From: SIG710 sp045587665
Lineage (GTDB): Bacteria; Bacillota; Clostridia; Oscillospirales; CAG-272
DNA length: 39,708 bases
Assembly (NCBI GenBank): GCA_045587665.1
Contig: JAZNCT010000044.1
Location: 1 to 39,708, forward strand
Direction of reading: 5' to 3'
In this document: one piece after another, positions 17,350 to 24,317 of the stretch
Position numbering within the stretch: the first letter of the stretch is position 1
Layout: every line of letters starts with the position of its first letter
Position numbers and translations under genes: made by a program
The notes under the pieces: generated by a model
Database searches by the model: none
Told to the model about the DNA's origin: nothing
What the model saw: the letters and a program-made list of their open reading frames with translations, nothing else

Positions 17350-17393
17350 ATCAATAATTCCCCTATCTATTGACAAATTTCTTTTCATATAGT

Positions 17394-17422
17394 ATTATAT
17401 AAAAAACATTCAAAACGGTCAA
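17394..17422 (-). promoter_or_regulatory. Promoter of the GDPD-PHP/dehydrogenase transcript
   Basis: On the minus strand, TTGACC (17422-17417), a 17-nt spacer and TATAAT (17399-17394). Transcription would begin near 17387, which argues for the downstream start codon at 17349. The divergent DeoR gene starts about 65 nt away. Confidence 0.8.
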
Positions 17423-17487
17423 TATGCGCCGCTCTTTTTGAGCAAATGTCTGCGATTCTGATTATTTTGATATAAAAAGGTGATTAT

Positions 17488-18186
17488 ATGAGCACAGAAA
17501 GAGAAAAAAGAATACTTGAGATACTGCTGAAGGAAAAGCAGGTGAGAGTAAAAAGGCTGGCAGAGCTTCTTTATATAAGCCAGCCCTCAGTGAGGCGTGA
17601 TCTCACTATGCTTGAAAAGCAAAATCTTATCAAGCGCATACATGGCGGGGCTGTGATAGAGGAAACCGCACTTTCAAAAAACAAGATCCCCTTTTTGATA
17701 AGGGAATATGAGCAGAGCGGTGCAAAGACAGTAATCGCACAAAAAGCAATAAACTTGATAGAGGATAACAGCTTGATATTTTTAGATGCTTCAACAAGCT
17801 GTTATTATCTGATACCGTTTCTCGCATCAAAAAAAGGTATAACTGTGGTCACAAATGGTGTAAAGGCTCTCACAAAGCTGGCTGAATACGGTATAAATGC
17901 CATATCAACAGGCGGTGTTCTTATAAACAGCTGTCTTGCGCTTGTGGGGGATGAAGCGTATAGGACTATAGAGAGCTTCAATGCCGATATTGCATTTTTT
18001 TCTTGCAGAGGTGTTTCGAACGAGGGATATCTGACGGATATCTCTGCAGATGAGAACAATATAAGAAAAAGGATGATGAAAAGGGCAAGAAGCTCATATC
18101 TCCTTTGTGCAAGCGAAAAAATGGGCAAAACATATATGCACAATCTTTGTCACAGGGATGAGATAGACGGTGTTATAAGTGAATAG
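17488..18186 (+). CDS. DeoR-family transcriptional regulator
   Basis: A 232-residue DeoR/GlpR-type regulator. The N-terminal winged helix-turn-helix is clear (EREKRILEILLKEKQVRVKR, SQPSVRRDLTMLEKQ and the diagnostic IHGGAV, residues 3-57), followed by a sugar-phosphate-sensing domain with FLDASTSCYYL, TVVTNGVKAL and ISTGGVL. DeoR proteins usually repress sugar-phosphate genes until a phosphorylated effector binds. It is divergent from the GDPD-PHP/dehydrogenase pair, which it may control. The start follows AAAAAGGTGATTAT. Confidence 0.93.
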   Translation: MSTEREKRILEILLKEKQVRVKRLAELLYISQPSVRRDLTMLEKQNLIKRIHGGAVIEETALSKNKIPFLIREYEQSGAKTVIAQKAINLIEDNSLIFLDASTSCYYLIPFLASKKGITVVTNGVKALTKLAEYGINAISTGGVLINSCLALVGDEAYRTIESFNADIAFFSCRGVSNEGYLTDISADENNIRKRMMKRARSSYLLCASEKMGKTYMHNLCHRDEIDGVISE

Positions 18187-18404
18187 TATTTCTCCAAAAA
18201 GGATAAATATGATTTCAGCTTGATGCTGACTTGAAATGATTAAGAACGTGAAAGTGATTTTCGGCGCTTCTCACAGCTATTAGAGAGTGCCTGTGGTCAT
18301 TTACAGAAATTTTTACTCTGCAAATATCAAAAAACTTATACATAAAATTCCGAGGATGCAAATATAATTAAGTGAACACATTCAGCATTTTGGGAGGAAG
18401 GATT

Positions 18405-18899
18405 ATGTTTGTATATTCGCTTAAGGCGAACACGCTTAAGTTTTTTGGAGTTTTGTGCGTTGCACTTGTTGCGCTGATAACCCTCATAGCATTTTTGCCT
18501 GCATATGAACCGAATGTTGCAGCCTCAGCAGATGAAAACAAAAAGGGAACCGAAGTAAGCATTTCTTATGACAAGGTAAAGACTAATGAAGACAGAATCA
18601 ACTTCCTTAAACAATTTGGGTGGGAAGTGACATCTGAGCCTATTTTCTCTGAAGAGGTTGTGATTCCTGCCGAATTTGATAAGGTTTTTGCAGGCTATAA
18701 TGAGATTCAGAAAAGCCAAGGTCTTGATCTCGGAAAATACAAGAAGAAGAAGCTTTCAAGATACACATATGAAATCGCAAACTATGAGGGCTATGAAGGA
18801 AAGGTATATGCCAATATTCTTGTTTATCGCGGCAAGGTTGTTGGCGGCGACGTTTGCTCGGCAGAACACGGCGGATTTATAAAGGGATTTGAAAGATAA
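18405..18899 (+). CDS. DUF4830 domain secreted or anchored protein
   Basis: A 164-residue protein with an N-terminal hydrophobic segment (about residues 12-32, uncleaved anchor or signal peptide), a short linker and a DUF4830 domain: FLKQFGWEV, VIPAEFDKVFAGYNEIQKSQG, LSRYTYEIANYEGY and GKVVGGDVCSAEHGGFIKGF. The family is common in Clostridia and its function is unknown to me. The ATG at 18405 follows GGGAGGAAGG; an upstream in-frame start is not used by this site. The 218 nt upstream (18187-18404) hold no gene. Confidence 0.85.
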   Translation: MFVYSLKANTLKFFGVLCVALVALITLIAFLPAYEPNVAASADENKKGTEVSISYDKVKTNEDRINFLKQFGWEVTSEPIFSEEVVIPAEFDKVFAGYNEIQKSQGLDLGKYKKKKLSRYTYEIANYEGYEGKVYANILVYRGKVVGGDVCSAEHGGFIKGFER

Positions 18900-18900
18900 A

Positions 18901-18955
18901 TAATAAACAGCAAGGACTGTGATGCTCTGCGTCACAGCCCTTGCTGTTTATAGAG
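18901..18955 (+). terminator. Terminator of the DUF4830 gene
   Basis: A long imperfect hairpin (AAACAGCAAGG-CTGTGA with its complement) directly follows the TAA. The T tract is short. Confidence 0.7.
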
Positions 18956-19046
18956 AAAACTTTTCATTCGGGTTGTTTCTTTGCATAAAAAAAGGCGAGA
19001 TTTTTGTGCAATTTTGACAAACTTGCAAAAAATAATAAAAAAGCCC

Positions 19047-19075
19047 TTGACACATTGTACAATGTTTGGTATAAT
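19047..19075 (+). promoter_or_regulatory. Consensus promoter with a palindromic operator in the spacer
   Basis: TTGACA (19047-19052), a 17-nt spacer and TATAAT (19070-19075), a perfect sigma-A-type consensus. The spacer holds the perfect 14-bp palindrome ACATTGTACAATGT (19052-19065), a place where a bound dimeric protein would block RNA polymerase. Confidence 0.88.
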
Positions 19076-19133
19076 AAAGGTGCAAAAAAGAGAAGTCAAA
19101 AGGCAGCTCTGAGATATGGAGGGATGTAAAGCT

Positions 19134-19178
19134 ATGATTTTAAGACGCCTTGCACGACCTCAAAACAAGATCAAATAA
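19134..19178 (+). CDS. Mini-ORF 1, 14 residues
   Basis: Encodes MILRRLARPQNKIK, strongly basic. GGAGGG lies 10 nt before the ATG. An ATG-TAA start-stop pair at 19124-19129 sits between the ribosome binding site and this ATG. Function unknown. Confidence 0.4.
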   Translation: MILRRLARPQNKIK

Positions 19179-19196
19179 GAAAAGGAGACAGATCCG

Positions 19197-19205
19197 ATGA
19201 ACTGA
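19197..19205 (+). CDS. Mini-ORF 2, two-codon minigene (ATG AAC TGA)
   Basis: AAAGGAG lies 9 nt before the ATG, an optimal distance. The frame encodes only Met-Asn and follows the stop of mini-ORF 1 by 18 nt. Such minigenes can stall or recycle ribosomes; here that is inference. Confidence 0.3.
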   Translation: MN

Positions 19206-19247
19206 TAAGCTTCCCCGAAAACAAAGTTCCCTGCAAGGAGTGATAAC

Positions 19248-19295
19248 ATGAAGAAACCACCGAGAAGTTTACACTATGCGAGAACGTATATTTAA
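19248..19295 (+). CDS. Mini-ORF 3, 15 residues
   Basis: Encodes MKKPPRSLHYARTYI, basic. AAGGAG lies 7 nt before the ATG. Its TAA stop overlaps the ribosome binding site of mini-ORF 4 (TAAGGAG). Confidence 0.4.
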   Translation: MKKPPRSLHYARTYI

Positions 19296-19307
19296 GGAGA
19301 AGGACCA

Positions 19308-19319
19308 ATGAACAATTGA
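19308..19319 (+). CDS. Mini-ORF 4, three-codon minigene (ATG AAC AAT TGA)
   Basis: AAGGAG lies 8 nt before the ATG, partly formed by the stop codon of mini-ORF 3, a layout typical of translational coupling. Encodes Met-Asn-Asn. Confidence 0.3.
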   Translation: MNN

Positions 19320-19382
19320 TTTCTTGTTGATAGCAAACCGAATACGACCAAGATGATTTGATATAGATTTGGGTGATATTTA

Positions 19383-19430
19383 ATGAAAGACACACGGTTA
19401 AAACTTTATTTAAATGCCAAAACATCTTGA
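19383..19430 (+). CDS. Mini-ORF 5, 15 residues
   Basis: Encodes MKDTRLKLYLNAKTS, basic. The ribosome binding site is weaker (GGGTGA, 6 nt before ATG). It has the same length as mini-ORF 3. Confidence 0.35.
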   Translation: MKDTRLKLYLNAKTS

Positions 19431-19446
19431 AACAGGAGCTACGCCA

Positions 19447-19458
19447 ATGGAAATTTAA
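19447..19458 (+). CDS. Mini-ORF 6, three-codon minigene (ATG GAA ATT TAA)
   Basis: AGGAG lies 8 nt before the ATG, just after the stop of mini-ORF 5. Encodes Met-Glu-Ile. It completes a third repeat of the long-short order. Confidence 0.3.
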   Translation: MEI

Positions 19459-19507
19459 TATACCAAGTGAGTTTATTGATAAGTTTTAAATGAGTTAGGA
19501 TTATATA

Positions 19508-19536
19508 TGAGGGAGCTGAGAAAGCTCCCTCATTTT
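19508..19536 (+). terminator. Terminator of the mini-ORF transcript
   Basis: A perfect 10-bp stem TGAGGGAGCT / AGCTCCCTCA with a 5-nt loop, followed by TTTT. Confidence 0.8.
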
Positions 19537-19618
19537 GCGCAAAAACAATATTGAGCTGATCTACTGATGCTTTTAAGCCTGCTCGGTGAAAAATGATGTA
19601 GAATTTTTATAACAACCA

Positions 19619-19647
19619 TTGACAAAGTTCGCAAAAAGTATTACAAT
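19619..19647 (+). promoter_or_regulatory. Promoter of the glycerol-3-phosphate operon
   Basis: TTGACA (19619-19624), a 17-nt spacer and TACAAT (19642-19647), about 24 nt before the leader hairpin. Confidence 0.82.
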
Positions 19648-19670
19648 ATAAGATGATACAGAGATTTGGA

Positions 19671-19726
19671 GACGTATCAAAGCAAAAGGTGCTGCTGCAC
19701 CCTTTGTTTTGACGCGTCTTTTTTTT
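19671..19726 (+). terminator. Leader terminator, probable GlpP antitermination target
   Basis: A long hairpin of about 21 paired positions with two mismatches, topped by GGTGC-TGCT-GCACC, runs into T8 before any gene. It lies between the promoter and the first structural gene (start 19806), so read-through must be controlled. The operon encodes GlpP, which acts on such leader terminators in Bacillus, making this the likely target. Confidence 0.82.
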
Positions 19727-19805
19727 GACTTTTTTACAGATATCACCTCTCCGCACCTTTGTCTTGGGTAGCTGAGAAAAATACGGAAGACAGAAAGGGT
19801 ATATT

Positions 19806-21239
19806 ATGTACGACGTAGCCATAATCGGTGCCGGTGTTGTTGGCGGAATGATAGCACGTGAGCTTTCACGCTACAATCTTCGCACTGTAATTCTCGAAAA
19901 GGAAAATGATGTTGCTATGGGTGCAACAAAAGCAAATTCTGCAATAGTTCACGCAGGGTTTGATGCCAAAGAGGGGTCGCTTAAAGCAAAGCTGAATGTC
20001 AGAGGCTCTGAGATAATGGAGCAGGTAGCAAAAGAGCTTGGCGTTAAGTATAAGCGAAACGGATCACTTGTTATAGGATTTAATGACGAAGATCTTGAAA
20101 CAATTAAGGCGCTCTATGAAAGAGGCGTGAAAAATGGCGTTCGCGATCTTGCAGTGCTCGACCGAGAGCAGCTTTGCAAAATAGAACCCAACATAGGCAA
20201 AAAGGCCACCTGCGCACTGCACGCTCCAACAGGGGCGATAGTTTGCCCATACGAATTGACGATAGCAGCTATCGGAAACGCTATGGATAATGGGGCAGAA
20301 CTTAAGACAGGCTTTTCCGTTACAGCTATTGAGCGGAAGAACGGTGCATATGAGATATCCTCCAATGATACTGCCATTACAGCAAAATATGTTGTAAATG
20401 CGGCAGGCGTTTTCTCGGACGAGATAGCTAAAATGATTGGTGATGATTCCTTTAGTGTTCATCCCAGAAGAGGTGAATATATCCTTCTCGACAAGGAGTG
20501 CGGAAATCTGGTTTCCCATACTATATTCAGAACTCCAAGCAAAATGGGTAAGGGTATTCTTGTTTCTCCCACCGTTGACGGAAACCTGCTGGCAGGTCCT
20601 ACATCTGTTGATATGGATGATAAGGAAGATAAGGCCACAACGCCAGAGGGCTTTGCGCATGTAATAAGGGAAACAGCGGAGAATGTTGAGGGTGTTCCTT
20701 TTGGCAAAACCATAACCTCATTCTGCGGTCTTCGTGCCGTTGGAAGCACAGGCGATTTCATTATAACATCTCCTCTGCGTGGTTTTGTAAATGCGGCAGG
20801 CATCGAATCTCCCGGACTTTCTGCTGCCCCTGCAATTGCAGAATATATAGTTGATATTCTTCGGGAAAGCGGTCTGCCTCTTCACGAAAACAGGAGCTTT
20901 AACCCAATCAGAAAGCCTATGCACTATTTTAGAGAGGCTTCTATCAAAGAAAAGAACGAGATGATTGCAAAGGATAAAACATACGGCAAGATAGTTTGCC
21001 GCTGTGAAACTGTTACCGAAGGTGAGATACTTGAAGCTATCAGAACAAACCCAAAGCCCCGTGACCTTGACGGAGTTAAGAGACGCACAAGAAGCCAAAT
21101 GGGACGCTGCCAGGGGGGCTTCTGCTCTCCGAGGATAGTGGAGCTTCTTTCAAGAGAGCTTGGTATAGCCTATGAGGATGTTACAAAGTTCGGCGGCGAG
21201 TCACGCCTTAATTACAGAAAAACAAAGGGGGCAAAATAA
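19806..21239 (+). CDS. FAD-dependent oxidoreductase with BFD-like [2Fe-2S] domain (GlpA-like)
   Basis: A 477-residue protein like the catalytic subunit of anaerobic glycerol-3-phosphate dehydrogenase, which oxidises glycerol-3-phosphate to dihydroxyacetone phosphate. It shows the FAD-binding GAGVVGGMIARELS (residues 8-21), the DAO core with GATKANSAIVHAG and GLRAVGSTGDFII, and a C-terminal BFD-like cluster domain (VCRCETVT near 398, then GRCQGGFCSP near 439). Some 2-hydroxyglutarate oxidases share this fold, but the neighbours (GlpB-like, DUF1667, GlpP) favour glycerol-3-phosphate. It is the first gene after the leader terminator; the GlpB-like gene follows after one base. Confidence 0.88.
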   Translation: MYDVAIIGAGVVGGMIARELSRYNLRTVILEKENDVAMGATKANSAIVHAGFDAKEGSLKAKLNVRGSEIMEQVAKELGVKYKRNGSLVIGFNDEDLETIKALYERGVKNGVRDLAVLDREQLCKIEPNIGKKATCALHAPTGAIVCPYELTIAAIGNAMDNGAELKTGFSVTAIERKNGAYEISSNDTAITAKYVVNAAGVFSDEIAKMIGDDSFSVHPRRGEYILLDKECGNLVSHTIFRTPSKMGKGILVSPTVDGNLLAGPTSVDMDDKEDKATTPEGFAHVIRETAENVEGVPFGKTITSFCGLRAVGSTGDFIITSPLRGFVNAAGIESPGLSAAPAIAEYIVDILRESGLPLHENRSFNPIRKPMHYFREASIKEKNEMIAKDKTYGKIVCRCETVTEGEILEAIRTNPKPRDLDGVKRRTRSQMGRCQGGFCSPRIVELLSRELGIAYEDVTKFGGESRLNYRKTKGAK

Positions 21240-21240
21240 A

Positions 21241-22476
21241 ATGAAGGATCTTGTTATAATTGGCGGCGGACCTGCAGGTATGAGTGCAGCGATTGCGGCA
21301 TATGAAAGCGGCATACGTGATATACTTATCCTTGAAAGAGATAACCGCCTTGGCGGTATTTTAGGTCAGTGCATACACAACGGCTTCGGCCTTCACCGCT
21401 TTGGCGAGGAACTTACCGGCCCGGAATATGCCTACAGATATGAAGAAAAAGTGAGAGCAATGAACATCCCCTTTAAGACTGGAACTATGGTTCTTGATAT
21501 TACAGAGGACAAGGTGATCACAGCCACAAACGAAGAGGACGGGATCTTTCAGATAAAGGCAAAGGCAGTCATTCTGGCTATGGGATGCCGTGAGCGTTCA
21601 AAGGGTGCGCTCAACATTGCGGGCAGCCGTCCTGCAGGTATATACAGCGCAGGAACAGCGCAGAAATTTGTAAATATTGAAGGATATATGCCCGGCAAAA
21701 ATGTTGTTATCCTCGGCTCGGGTGATATAGGTCTTATCATGGCAAGAAGAATGACTCTTGAGGGTGCAAAGGTTCATGCGGTTTGTGAGCTTATGCCATA
21801 CTCGGGGGGGCTTGCAAGAAATATTGAACAGTGCCTTAACGATTTCGGTATTCCGTTGAAGCTCAGCCATACTGTTGTTGAGATACACGGAAAAGAGCGT
21901 CTTGAGGGTGTAACGATTGCAAAGGTTGACGAAAACAGACGCCCTTTGCCTGAAACCAGAGAGTATATTCCCTGCGACACGCTGCTGCTTAGCGTTGGTC
22001 TTATCCCCGAAAACGAGCTTTCAAAGAGCGCAGGAGTTGCTCTTGACAGAGTTACAAGCGGCGCAGTGGTGGACCAGGACAGACAGACAAATATCGAGGG
22101 CATTTACGCCTGCGGAAACGTTCTTCACGTTCACGACCTTGTTGACTTTGTTTCTGAGGAGGCTGAGATAGCGGGGAAGAGTGCGGCGGAATATATCAGG
22201 GGTGAAAAATGCGAGTCGTTAGCACTTGATATTAAAACTGATGGTAAAATACGCTATACGGTTCCTCAAAAGATAACACAAAATAAGGATGTAAACGTTT
22301 ATTTCCGTGTTTCGGATGTGTTCAGAAATGTAACGGTTGCCGTTTATAAAAACGGCGAAAAGGTATTTTCAAGGAAAAGACCTAAGGTCGCTCCCGGCGA
22401 AATGGAATGTGTCAAGCTGACAAAAGACATCTTTGCAGGCGCAAGCGAGCTTGAATTTAAGCTTGAGCAGAACTGA
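21241..22476 (+). CDS. NAD(P)/FAD-dependent oxidoreductase (GlpB-like electron-transfer subunit)
   Basis: A 411-residue pyridine-nucleotide-disulfide-oxidoreductase-like protein: FAD motif VIIGGGPAGMSAAIAAYE (residues 5-22), AMGCRERSKGALNIAGSRPAG, a second nucleotide-binding motif VVILGSGDIGLIMAR (about 160) and the FAD-closing GIYACGNVLHVHDLVD (about 285). The last roughly 90 residues form an extra beta-rich tail. It likely passes electrons from the GlpA-like subunit to an acceptor. The ATG at 21241 follows AAAGGGGGCAAAATAAA; an upstream in-frame start lies inside the previous gene and is not chosen. Confidence 0.86.
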   Translation: MKDLVIIGGGPAGMSAAIAAYESGIRDILILERDNRLGGILGQCIHNGFGLHRFGEELTGPEYAYRYEEKVRAMNIPFKTGTMVLDITEDKVITATNEEDGIFQIKAKAVILAMGCRERSKGALNIAGSRPAGIYSAGTAQKFVNIEGYMPGKNVVILGSGDIGLIMARRMTLEGAKVHAVCELMPYSGGLARNIEQCLNDFGIPLKLSHTVVEIHGKERLEGVTIAKVDENRRPLPETREYIPCDTLLLSVGLIPENELSKSAGVALDRVTSGAVVDQDRQTNIEGIYACGNVLHVHDLVDFVSEEAEIAGKSAAEYIRGEKCESLALDIKTDGKIRYTVPQKITQNKDVNVYFRVSDVFRNVTVAVYKNGEKVFSRKRPKVAPGEMECVKLTKDIFAGASELEFKLEQN

Positions 22477-22487
22477 GGAGGATAAAA

Positions 22488-22829
22488 ATGAAAAGAGAAC
22501 TTACTTGCATAATATGCCCTATCGGCTGCAGCCTTGAAGTTGAGATAGAAAACGGAGAGGTGAAGAGCGTTAAGGGCAACACTTGCCCAAGGGGCAAGAA
22601 CTATGCCGAAACCGAGTGTGTTGCTCCAATGAGAACGGTTACCACAACGGTGAGGTGCGATGACGGAAGCGTTCTTCCTGTAAAGACAGACAGTCCTATT
22701 CCAAAAGAGAAGATGTTTGAGCTTATGGAAATTATAAATGATTCGATCGCCCACTTGCCAATTTCAATTGGAGATGTTATAATAGAGAATGTATTCGGGT
22801 GCAACATAGTTGCAACTAAAAATATGTAA
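22488..22829 (+). CDS. DUF1667 cysteine-rich protein
   Basis: A 113-residue protein of the DUF1667 family, usually encoded next to clostridial GlpA/GlpB-like genes. It shows an N-terminal CIICPIGC (residues 6-13) and TCPRGKNYAETE (about 32), which could bind an iron-sulfur cluster like the N-terminus of molybdopterin oxidoreductases. It is probably the third component of the dehydrogenase complex. The start follows GAGGAGGATAAAA, 11 nt after the previous stop. Confidence 0.9.
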   Translation: MKRELTCIICPIGCSLEVEIENGEVKSVKGNTCPRGKNYAETECVAPMRTVTTTVRCDDGSVLPVKTDSPIPKEKMFELMEIINDSIAHLPISIGDVIIENVFGCNIVATKNM

Positions 22830-22838
22830 GGATTTATT

Positions 22839-23393
22839 ATGACGGGTTTTAATAAACACACGATTATTGCGGCGGTGAGATGCAAGAGTGAGCTTGAAGC
22901 GGCGCTTCTTAGCGGAGTTCAGATGATATTTTATCTTTGCCCAAATATTATCACCCTCAGGGAGGTTGTTGAAAAGGTTCACGCAAAAGATAAAAAATTG
23001 TTCATACATCTTGATCTTGCCGAGGGCATCGGCAAGGACCGATGCGGAATAGAGTATGCTAAAAGCATTGGCGTGGACGGTATTATCAGCACAAGAGTGA
23101 ATATCATCAAATCTGCAAAAGAACTTGGCCTTTTCACTGTTCAGCGCTTTTTCATAGTGGATTCTCATTCAATAGAAACAACTATGGATTCTCTGCGTGC
23201 TTCAAAAACCGATATGATAGAGATAATGCCGGGGGTTGTGTATAAGGTGATCGAAAGACTGCGTTCGATGCTGGATGTGCCGATCATAGCAGGAGGCATT
23301 ATTGACAGCCGGTATGAGATCGAAAAGGCACTTGCAAGCGGAGCCACGGCAATTTCAACAGGGAAAAAAGAACTTTGGGAGACAGTAATATGA
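22839..23393 (+). CDS. glpP: Glycerol-3-phosphate-responsive antiterminator
   Basis: A 184-residue TIM-barrel protein of the GlpP family. Key blocks are IIAAVRCKSELEAAL, FIHLDLAEGIGKDRCGIEY, DGIISTRVNIIKSAKELGL, QRFFIVDSHS, IEIMPGVVYKVIERL and IIAGGIIDS. GlpP binds glycerol-3-phosphate and leader mRNA and prevents termination. It is encoded in the operon it would control, 9 nt after DUF1667, and its stop overlaps the next start (ATGA at 23390-23393). This supports positive autoregulation through the leader hairpin at 19671-19726. Confidence 0.92.
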   Translation: MTGFNKHTIIAAVRCKSELEAALLSGVQMIFYLCPNIITLREVVEKVHAKDKKLFIHLDLAEGIGKDRCGIEYAKSIGVDGIISTRVNIIKSAKELGLFTVQRFFIVDSHSIETTMDSLRASKTDMIEIMPGVVYKVIERLRSMLDVPIIAGGIIDSRYEIEKALASGATAISTGKKELWETVI

Positions 23394-24181
23394 GCGATCT
23401 TAAAAAGAAAAAGCTATTCCTTTTTGACATGGACGGCACTATATACCTGGATAACGATCTTTTTGACGGAACTCTTGACATACTCCGTTATATAAAGAGT
23501 ATTGGAGGAAAATATATTTTCCTTACAAACAATTCATCAAAAAGCGTTGATAAATATATCGAAAAGCTCGCATCTCTGGGAATCGAATCCTGCCCAGATG
23601 ACTTTTTGACATCAACAAACGCAACCGTGCTTTATCTTAATGATCACCCTTATAAGAAGATATATGCACTGGGTACGACATCCTTTAAAGAACAGCTGCG
23701 AGATGCAGATCTGCCGATAACCGATTGTCTTGAGGATGACATCGACTGCCTTCTTATGGGCTTTGATACAGAGCTGACCTTTAAAAAGCTTGAAGATGCC
23801 TGCATACTTCTTGGCAGAGGGGTCGATTATATAGCAACAAACCCCGATTGGGTATGCCCCACCTGGTATGGCTATGTTCCCGATTGCGGTTCTGTCAGCA
23901 CAATGCTTTATAATGCCACAAAGCGTTTGCCAAAATTCATCGGCAAGCCCGAACCCGATATGGCACTGCTTGCTATGGAGAAGACAGGATTTTCAAAAGA
24001 AGAAACGGTGCTGCTGGGTGACCGTCTTTATACCGATATTGCCTGCGGAGTTAATGCAGGGATCAGCACTGTTTTTGTGCTGAGCGGAGAGGGAACTATG
24101 GAGGATCTTGCGGCAAGCGAAACTAAGCCCGAATTTGTTTATGACAACATAAAAAAGGTTTATGAAGATATAAAATCTTAA
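23390..24181 (+). CDS. HAD-IIA (NagD-like) phosphatase
   Basis: A 263-residue HAD phosphatase of the NagD/4-nitrophenylphosphatase group. It shows LFDMDGTIYLD (nucleophile Asp about 14), FLTNNSSKS (motif II), a C2A cap between about residues 80 and 180, GKPEPDMALLAMEKTG and GDRLYTDIACGVNAG (motif IV). Its ATG overlaps the glpP stop, so it is translated with the glycerol-3-phosphate genes. Hydrolysis of glycerol phosphate or phosphoglycolate would fit, but the substrate is inferred from context. This start is chosen over an upstream in-frame one because of the overlap. Confidence 0.9.
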   Translation: MSDLKKKKLFLFDMDGTIYLDNDLFDGTLDILRYIKSIGGKYIFLTNNSSKSVDKYIEKLASLGIESCPDDFLTSTNATVLYLNDHPYKKIYALGTTSFKEQLRDADLPITDCLEDDIDCLLMGFDTELTFKKLEDACILLGRGVDYIATNPDWVCPTWYGYVPDCGSVSTMLYNATKRLPKFIGKPEPDMALLAMEKTGFSKEETVLLGDRLYTDIACGVNAGISTVFVLSGEGTMEDLAASETKPEFVYDNIKKVYEDIKS

Positions 24182-24190
24182 CAGCATAAA

Positions 24191-24242
24191 GCTTGCTGCC
24201 CCTATTCTGCTTTTGAGCCGTGTAGGGGCGGCTTGATTTTAA
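24191..24242 (+). terminator. Possible weak terminator after the glycerol-3-phosphate operon
   Basis: GCTGCCCCTA pairs with TAGGGGCGGC (one G-U or mismatch) across an 18-nt loop, then TTGATTTT. The stem is good but the T tract is interrupted. Confidence 0.4.
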
Positions 24243-24258
24243 AGACGCAGATTTTTTC

Positions 24259-24287
24259 TTGACTTTGCCGCAAAAAGGTGTTAAAAT
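24259..24287 (+). promoter_or_regulatory. Promoter of the alpha/beta hydrolase gene
   Basis: TTGACT (24259-24264), a 17-nt spacer and TAAAAT (24282-24287), about 30 nt before the ATG at 24318. Confidence 0.72.
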
Positions 24288-24317
24288 GTACTATATCAGC
24301 TTTAAAAGGTGGAGAAA

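Larger units (their letters stand above)
19082..19537 (+). ncRNA. Unrecognised ~455-nt transcript carrying six tiny ORFs with ribosome binding sites
   Basis: The region between a consensus promoter and an intrinsic terminator contains no ordinary gene. Six tiny frames, nearly all with a strong Shine-Dalgarno, alternate in size: 14, 2, 15, 3, 15 and 3 codons before the stop. The first, third and fifth peptides are basic, with no obvious sequence similarity to each other. The two- and three-codon frames follow the preceding stop by 18, 12 and 16 nt. It could be a translated leader, a multi-peptide transcript or a structured RNA whose purine-rich elements mimic ribosome binding sites. The transcript end (about 19536) lies about 80 nt before the next promoter, so it looks like an independent unit and not the leader of the glycerol-3-phosphate operon. 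Confidence 0.6.

Noticed and set aside
18187..18404. Possible regulatory RNA upstream of the DUF4830 gene
   Set aside because: Only weak, short inverted repeats (ATTTCA/TGAAAT) and no convincing promoter-terminator pair or known riboswitch core.
19134..19458. Leader peptide and attenuator for the glycerol-3-phosphate operon
   Set aside because: The mini-ORF transcript ends in its own terminator at 19508-19536 and the operon has a separate promoter at 19619, so it is not simply that operon's leader; the mini-ORFs also lack runs of one regulatory codon.
21172..21240. Earlier in-frame start for the GlpB-like gene
   Set aside because: It lies inside the GlpA-like gene with no ribosome binding site, and the family N-terminus (VIIGGGPAG) fits the ATG at 21241.
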